A DNA stretch of 64,000 nt, taken from assembly GCF_004217315.1 (NCBI RefSeq), contig NZ_SGWR01000003.1, positions 1 through 64,000 on the forward strand, given 5' to 3'. This document shows positions 61,298 through 64,000 of this stretch, in pieces. Each line of letters starts with the position of its first letter. The stretch's first letter is position 1. This DNA comes from Corticibacter populi. GTDB lineage: Bacteria; Pseudomonadota; Gammaproteobacteria; Burkholderiales; Burkholderiaceae_C. Made by a program: the position numbers and the translations under genes. The notes beneath the pieces are model-generated. The model saw nothing but the letters and a program-made list of their open reading frames with translations, was not told the origin of the DNA and did not search any database.

Positions 61298-61891
61298 TCA
61301 TGGCTGCGGCAAGATCATCCTGGCCAAGGCTTGCGCAATGCGTTGCTCACGAATGCGCAGGCGTTCAAACGTCCTCCAATGCATGTATTTGGGCTTGTCT
61401 CCAGGAGGCCGGAGGATGCCTGGGCCCCAGCCCAGCCGATTGCGGATTTTGTCGCCCTTGCTCATCAACCTGAAGCTGGGCCGCTCGTACTGCGTCTCGT
61501 ACACCAGTGCCTGACAACATCGGCAGGTCCATTGCCCTGTCGGCGAGTAATAAATGCACGCCACCCGGCGACGGCAGGCTGCAACCGGGCAACGAAACCA
61601 GGGGCGCTGCCCGCCCAGATGGCACGGCACCCACTCCAGAGCAATCTCGTGATGCTGCATTTCCCGGCAATGCGCGTCGCGCTGCCAAGCGTGTATCAGC
61701 ACCACTTTGTCACGCGCCTGCGGAACGTGGATAGAACAATCGCTCCCCTTGCTGTCTATCCCGGACAACCATGTCGCCTGCCCTTCCCGGAAAAGGCCTA
61801 GGCGCTTGAACATCCGCACATCAAGTACAGCGTTTGTCGTTACCTTGCGCCGCGTGCTGTCGGGCCGTCGCCCGCTACCGGAACCACCCAT
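61298..61891 (-). CDS. Zinc-ribbon protein partnered with the relaxase, unknown function
   Basis: 197 residues from an ATG with a GGAGGTTTT RBS; start MGGSGSGRRPDSTRRKVT. The central part contains a Cys-rich motif (RCPVAACRRRVACIYY ... WTCRCCQALVYETQ), likely a zinc ribbon, and a basic C-terminus (RTFERLRIREQRIAQALAR). Overlaps the relaxase end by 17 bases. A DNA-binding accessory of mobilization is plausible. Confidence 0.68.
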   Translation of the reverse strand: MGGSGSGRRPDSTRRKVTTNAVLDVRMFKRLGLFREGQATWLSGIDSKGSDCSIHVPQARDKVVLIHAWQRDAHCREMQHHEIALEWVPCHLGGQRPWFRCPVAACRRRVACIYYSPTGQWTCRCCQALVYETQYERPSFRLMSKGDKIRNRLGWGPGILRPPGDKPKYMHWRTFERLRIREQRIAQALARMILPQP

Positions 61892-63140
61892 AAAACCTCC
61901 AAATTTTTCTCGAAATCCATTGGAAACTTTCACTTTTTCCTGCAACCGTGCGCCGCTTGCACGGTGCACGAATGCGGGTCGATCGCAGACCCATCTGGTT
62001 GGATGTATCGGGTGGAGGTGGTGCCCGTGCCAATGCGGGCACGGCTTTTGACGGCGCACAGCTGGAATGCGTGCGAGAACGCCACCATTCCTTGGCGCAG
62101 CGCCTCAAGGCGATAAGCGCACTGCCTGCAATCGCCACAGCTGACGTCGCAGGAAGGGCGACTGGCACAGGCCTGCAAAGATGCGCTGGTCGTGCCGGAG
62201 CAAGAGGACCTGCGGCCGCCGGCACTTCCTCGGCTTGTTCCATCGACGAAGCGCCTGGTGCGGTCTTTTGCCTCCCTGCCAATCCTTGCATGGGCAAGGT
62301 AAAGTCAACAGAGCATAGACTTTCTGCCGCTTCATCGTTCGGACCGTCTGCCTGCAGACCCACCCCATCAACGGCGTGGTGGGCGGACGCCGGCGTGGGG
62401 GCTTGCCCCTGCTGCTGCATGCTGGGCTGGAATGCATCCGGGAGGATGCGCCCAAGAAAGGATTCCGGATCCTGTTCGATCGCCTGCGCAATAACCGGCC
62501 AGGTTGGATCGCTCAAGATTTGGGGGGTGTTGCTGCGGTAGTGATCCAGTATGCGCGCGATGATGGCTTGGCGTCGGGCGCCCTTCGCCTTGCCTCGACG
62601 CTGGAGCCCATGCCGGCTAGCCACTTCACTGAAAAAAGACGCGCCGTATTGTCGTAACACCGGGCCTTTACCGGCTACGTCCGCTCCCCGCATCCTTCCC
62701 TCAATCAAGGGCAGGATAATCACATGCATGTGCGGCGCACCTTCGTCAAGGTGCACATCTGCGCTCAGCACGTTTTCAGGCACGCAGACGTGGCGATGAA
62801 TCCACTCCAGGCAATCCTGAAAGTACTGCCGCTGATCCCCCAAAAACTCACTGGGCAGGCTGAAGAGAAACTCAACCGCATGCACCGCGTTCTTGCGCAA
62901 CGGCTTCAAGCCCTTGCCATTGCCCAGTCCCGCAGCGCGCAGCTTGCGTCGCGCCTTCTCCTGCGTCTCACGGGCTGTAGCGAAGGGCGTGAGGCAATAG
63001 TTGCGATGACTTCTGCTGCGGTCAATGCCCTTGCCATATTGCTCGCGCTTGTTATGCCGACACGCAGCACCGAACGTCGATGGGGAATTGATTTTTTGTA
63101 CCCGCATGAACAGAGCGGGGGACCCTGAGTTGCCCGCCAT
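61875..63140 (-). CDS. MobV-type plasmid mobilization/relaxase protein
   Basis: 421 residues of the Mob/Pre relaxase superfamily: N-terminal RVQKINSPSTFGAACRHNKRE (motif I), then the histidine motif with acidic pair HLDEGAPHMHVIILP (His130, Asp132, Glu133, His137, His139). The C-terminal 150 residues are low-complexity. It would nick DNA at an oriT. Start preceded by AGGAG 9 bases away. No oriT or coupling protein is visible. Confidence 0.82.
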   Translation of the reverse strand: MAGNSGSPALFMRVQKINSPSTFGAACRHNKREQYGKGIDRSRSHRNYCLTPFATARETQEKARRKLRAAGLGNGKGLKPLRKNAVHAVEFLFSLPSEFLGDQRQYFQDCLEWIHRHVCVPENVLSADVHLDEGAPHMHVIILPLIEGRMRGADVAGKGPVLRQYGASFFSEVASRHGLQRRGKAKGARRQAIIARILDHYRSNTPQILSDPTWPVIAQAIEQDPESFLGRILPDAFQPSMQQQGQAPTPASAHHAVDGVGLQADGPNDEAAESLCSVDFTLPMQGLAGRQKTAPGASSMEQAEEVPAAAGPLAPARPAHLCRPVPVALPATSAVAIAGSALIALRRCAKEWWRSRTHSSCAPSKAVPALARAPPPPDTSNQMGLRSTRIRAPCKRRTVAGKSESFQWISRKIWRFYGWFR

Positions 63141-63146
63141 GGCGGA

Positions 63147-63368
63147 TTACTCCTGGGTCAGCTGCAACACACGGCGAAGTTCAGCGACAGGCCATGCAAG
63201 CCGCCCATTGATTCGAATGGGGCGTATCGGGCCGTTTTCCTTGCAGGCCCAGATGCGCAATGTCTGGGGTTTGCGATTGAGATGTGCGGCAGCTTCTGCC
63301 GTCGAGAGTGCAGACCGCAGTTCGCGGTCCAGAGAGCATGGAATGGTGTGCGCAATCGTCATGGTCAT
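63147..63368 (-). CDS. Small HTH protein (AlpA/excisionase-like)
   Basis: 73 residues with a MerR/AlpA-type winged-helix motif LSTAEAAAHLNRKPQTLRIWACKENGPIRPIRINGRLAWPVAELRRVL. Such proteins regulate or direct excision of integrated elements. Ends 6 bases before the relaxase start on the same strand, giving an operon-like pair. Confidence 0.8.
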   Translation of the reverse strand: MTMTIAHTIPCSLDRELRSALSTAEAAAHLNRKPQTLRIWACKENGPIRPIRINGRLAWPVAELRRVLQLTQE

Positions 63369-63509
63369 CAGCTTTTGACGAGACGCATGCCTGACGAACA
63401 GGCAAGCGTCAATCCCAAAACACTGAGCACTCCTGCGCTACAGCTTCCCACGTTGGTCGCCCAATCAGGCAATCAACACTTCTATCTTACTGCATTCTTT
63501 GGTGAATCA

Positions 63510-63794
63510 TCAACATCGCACGCGATCTACGCTGCATCGCCACTCATGCAACTGCATGCTGGTGCGAACTGCTAAAGCTAGCGCCTTCGCTGGCTTGGCA
63601 TCTGGCCTGCCGAGAACACCTCGCTTCGGCTTGGAGATTTTCACAACAGGCGCCATGCCCGCCATCGCAGCGATGTCCATCAGTGTGTCCAGCGAGAAAA
63701 GGGTGATCTTTCCCCGCACCAGATCCGATACGCGTGGCTGTGTCACGCCAAACAACGCGGTCGCCTCGGCCTCCTGCGTCAGGCCCTGCTCCAC
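63510..63794 (-). CDS. XRE/HigA2-like HTH protein, N-terminally short
   Basis: 94 residues starting GTG. Core LTQEAEATALFGVTQPRVSDLVRGKITLFSLDTLMDIAAMAGM matches HigA-type antitoxin HTH. Antitoxins of this kind normally have about 35 further N-terminal residues, absent here, and no toxin gene lies next to it. It starts 3 bases after the integrase stop. Possibly a remnant or a stand-alone regulator. Confidence 0.62.
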   Translation of the reverse strand: MEQGLTQEAEATALFGVTQPRVSDLVRGKITLFSLDTLMDIAAMAGMAPVVKISKPKRGVLGRPDAKPAKALALAVRTSMQLHEWRCSVDRVRC

Positions 63795-63797
63795 GCC

Positions 63798-64000
63798 CTA
63801 TCCATTGCCGTCCTGTGGTTGCGTCAGCAGTCGATAAAGCGTCTGCAGCGCTTCAAGCTTTTCGTCCATATACTCATGGCCGTCGTAATGCCGGGCCTGC
63901 ACGCCTGTAATGCCATGGCTTTGAATGCGGCCACGAATGTCGGCGGCAACCCGCGCGCTTGCCAGCAAGGTTTCCACACCCGAACGCAGCCTTTTGGCCT
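63798..64000 (-). CDS. Site-specific integrase, C-terminal part (runs off the window)
   Basis: Minus-strand frame ending at TAG 63798-63800 reads RIQSHGITGVQARHYDGH then EYMDEKLEALQTLYRLL, the C-terminal end seen in tyrosine integrases of islands (tail after the catalytic Tyr region). No start lies in the window, so about 67 residues are visible. It marks the likely edge of an integrated element. Confidence 0.78.
   Translation of the reverse strand, partial: AKRLRSGVETLLASARVAADIRGRIQSHGITGVQARHYDGHEYMDEKLEALQTLYRLLTQPQDGNG

Overview
The window looks like chromosomal DNA of a GC-rich betaproteobacterium in the order Burkholderiales. Alcaligenaceae-like is my best guess. The signs are the 5S rRNA 3' end, two TctC-type solute-binding proteins standing alone, and the trmB/gluQ and tad gene content. 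I could not run a search, so the genus is open.

Layout. 1-3172: tail of an rRNA operon, gluQ-trmB (minus), a tyrosine phosphatase and tRNA-Lys(CUU). 3400-4360: decayed IS3 and IS481 remnants behind the tRNA. 4377-12970: a LysR regulator, then, pointing away from it, an SDR, an MFS exporter, a membrane PQQ-dependent dehydrogenase, a second SDR, a lipoprotein with two ABM domains, an FMN reductase and a secreted ricin-B-like protein. 13073-21969: a LacI regulator facing a sugar-acid catabolic operon (TctC, HpaI-type aldolase, FAD-linked 2-hydroxyacid oxidase, IlvD/Edd dehydratase, second TctC, aldehyde dehydrogenase). A perfect 18-bp palindrome in the divergent promoter is the likely LacI operator. 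22008-23100: truncated, frameshifted IS3 element. 23176-24308: heme oxygenase and a YbaN-like protein.

24402-54305 is the centrepiece, about 30 kb on the minus strand. A complete Tad/Flp pilus locus (flp, tadV, rcpC, rcpA, cpaD, tadZ, tadA-G) is followed by a 3392-residue surface protein with an N-terminal LEPR-XLL motif. After it come a TolC-type outer-membrane protein, two HlyD-type adaptors, an M50 site-2-protease/HlyD fusion and a small membrane protein. The exporter set contains no ABC ATPase and the giant protein shows no RTX repeats, so this is not an ordinary type I system. A two-component system lies just upstream of the pilus genes. A near-consensus Fur box lies between it and a divergent lytic transglycosylase.

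57812-59352: more IS3 and IS5 debris. 59429-64000: accessory DNA with an XRE regulator, small unknown genes, a MobV-type relaxase with a zinc-ribbon partner, two small HTH proteins and the C-terminus of a site-specific integrase leaving the window. It looks like an integrative mobilizable element.

How parts may work together (inference): the pilus and giant adhesin form one attachment programme with dedicated export and a two-component, possibly iron-linked, control. The LacI cluster would turn a sugar acid into pyruvate plus glycolaldehyde, then glycolate and glyoxylate.
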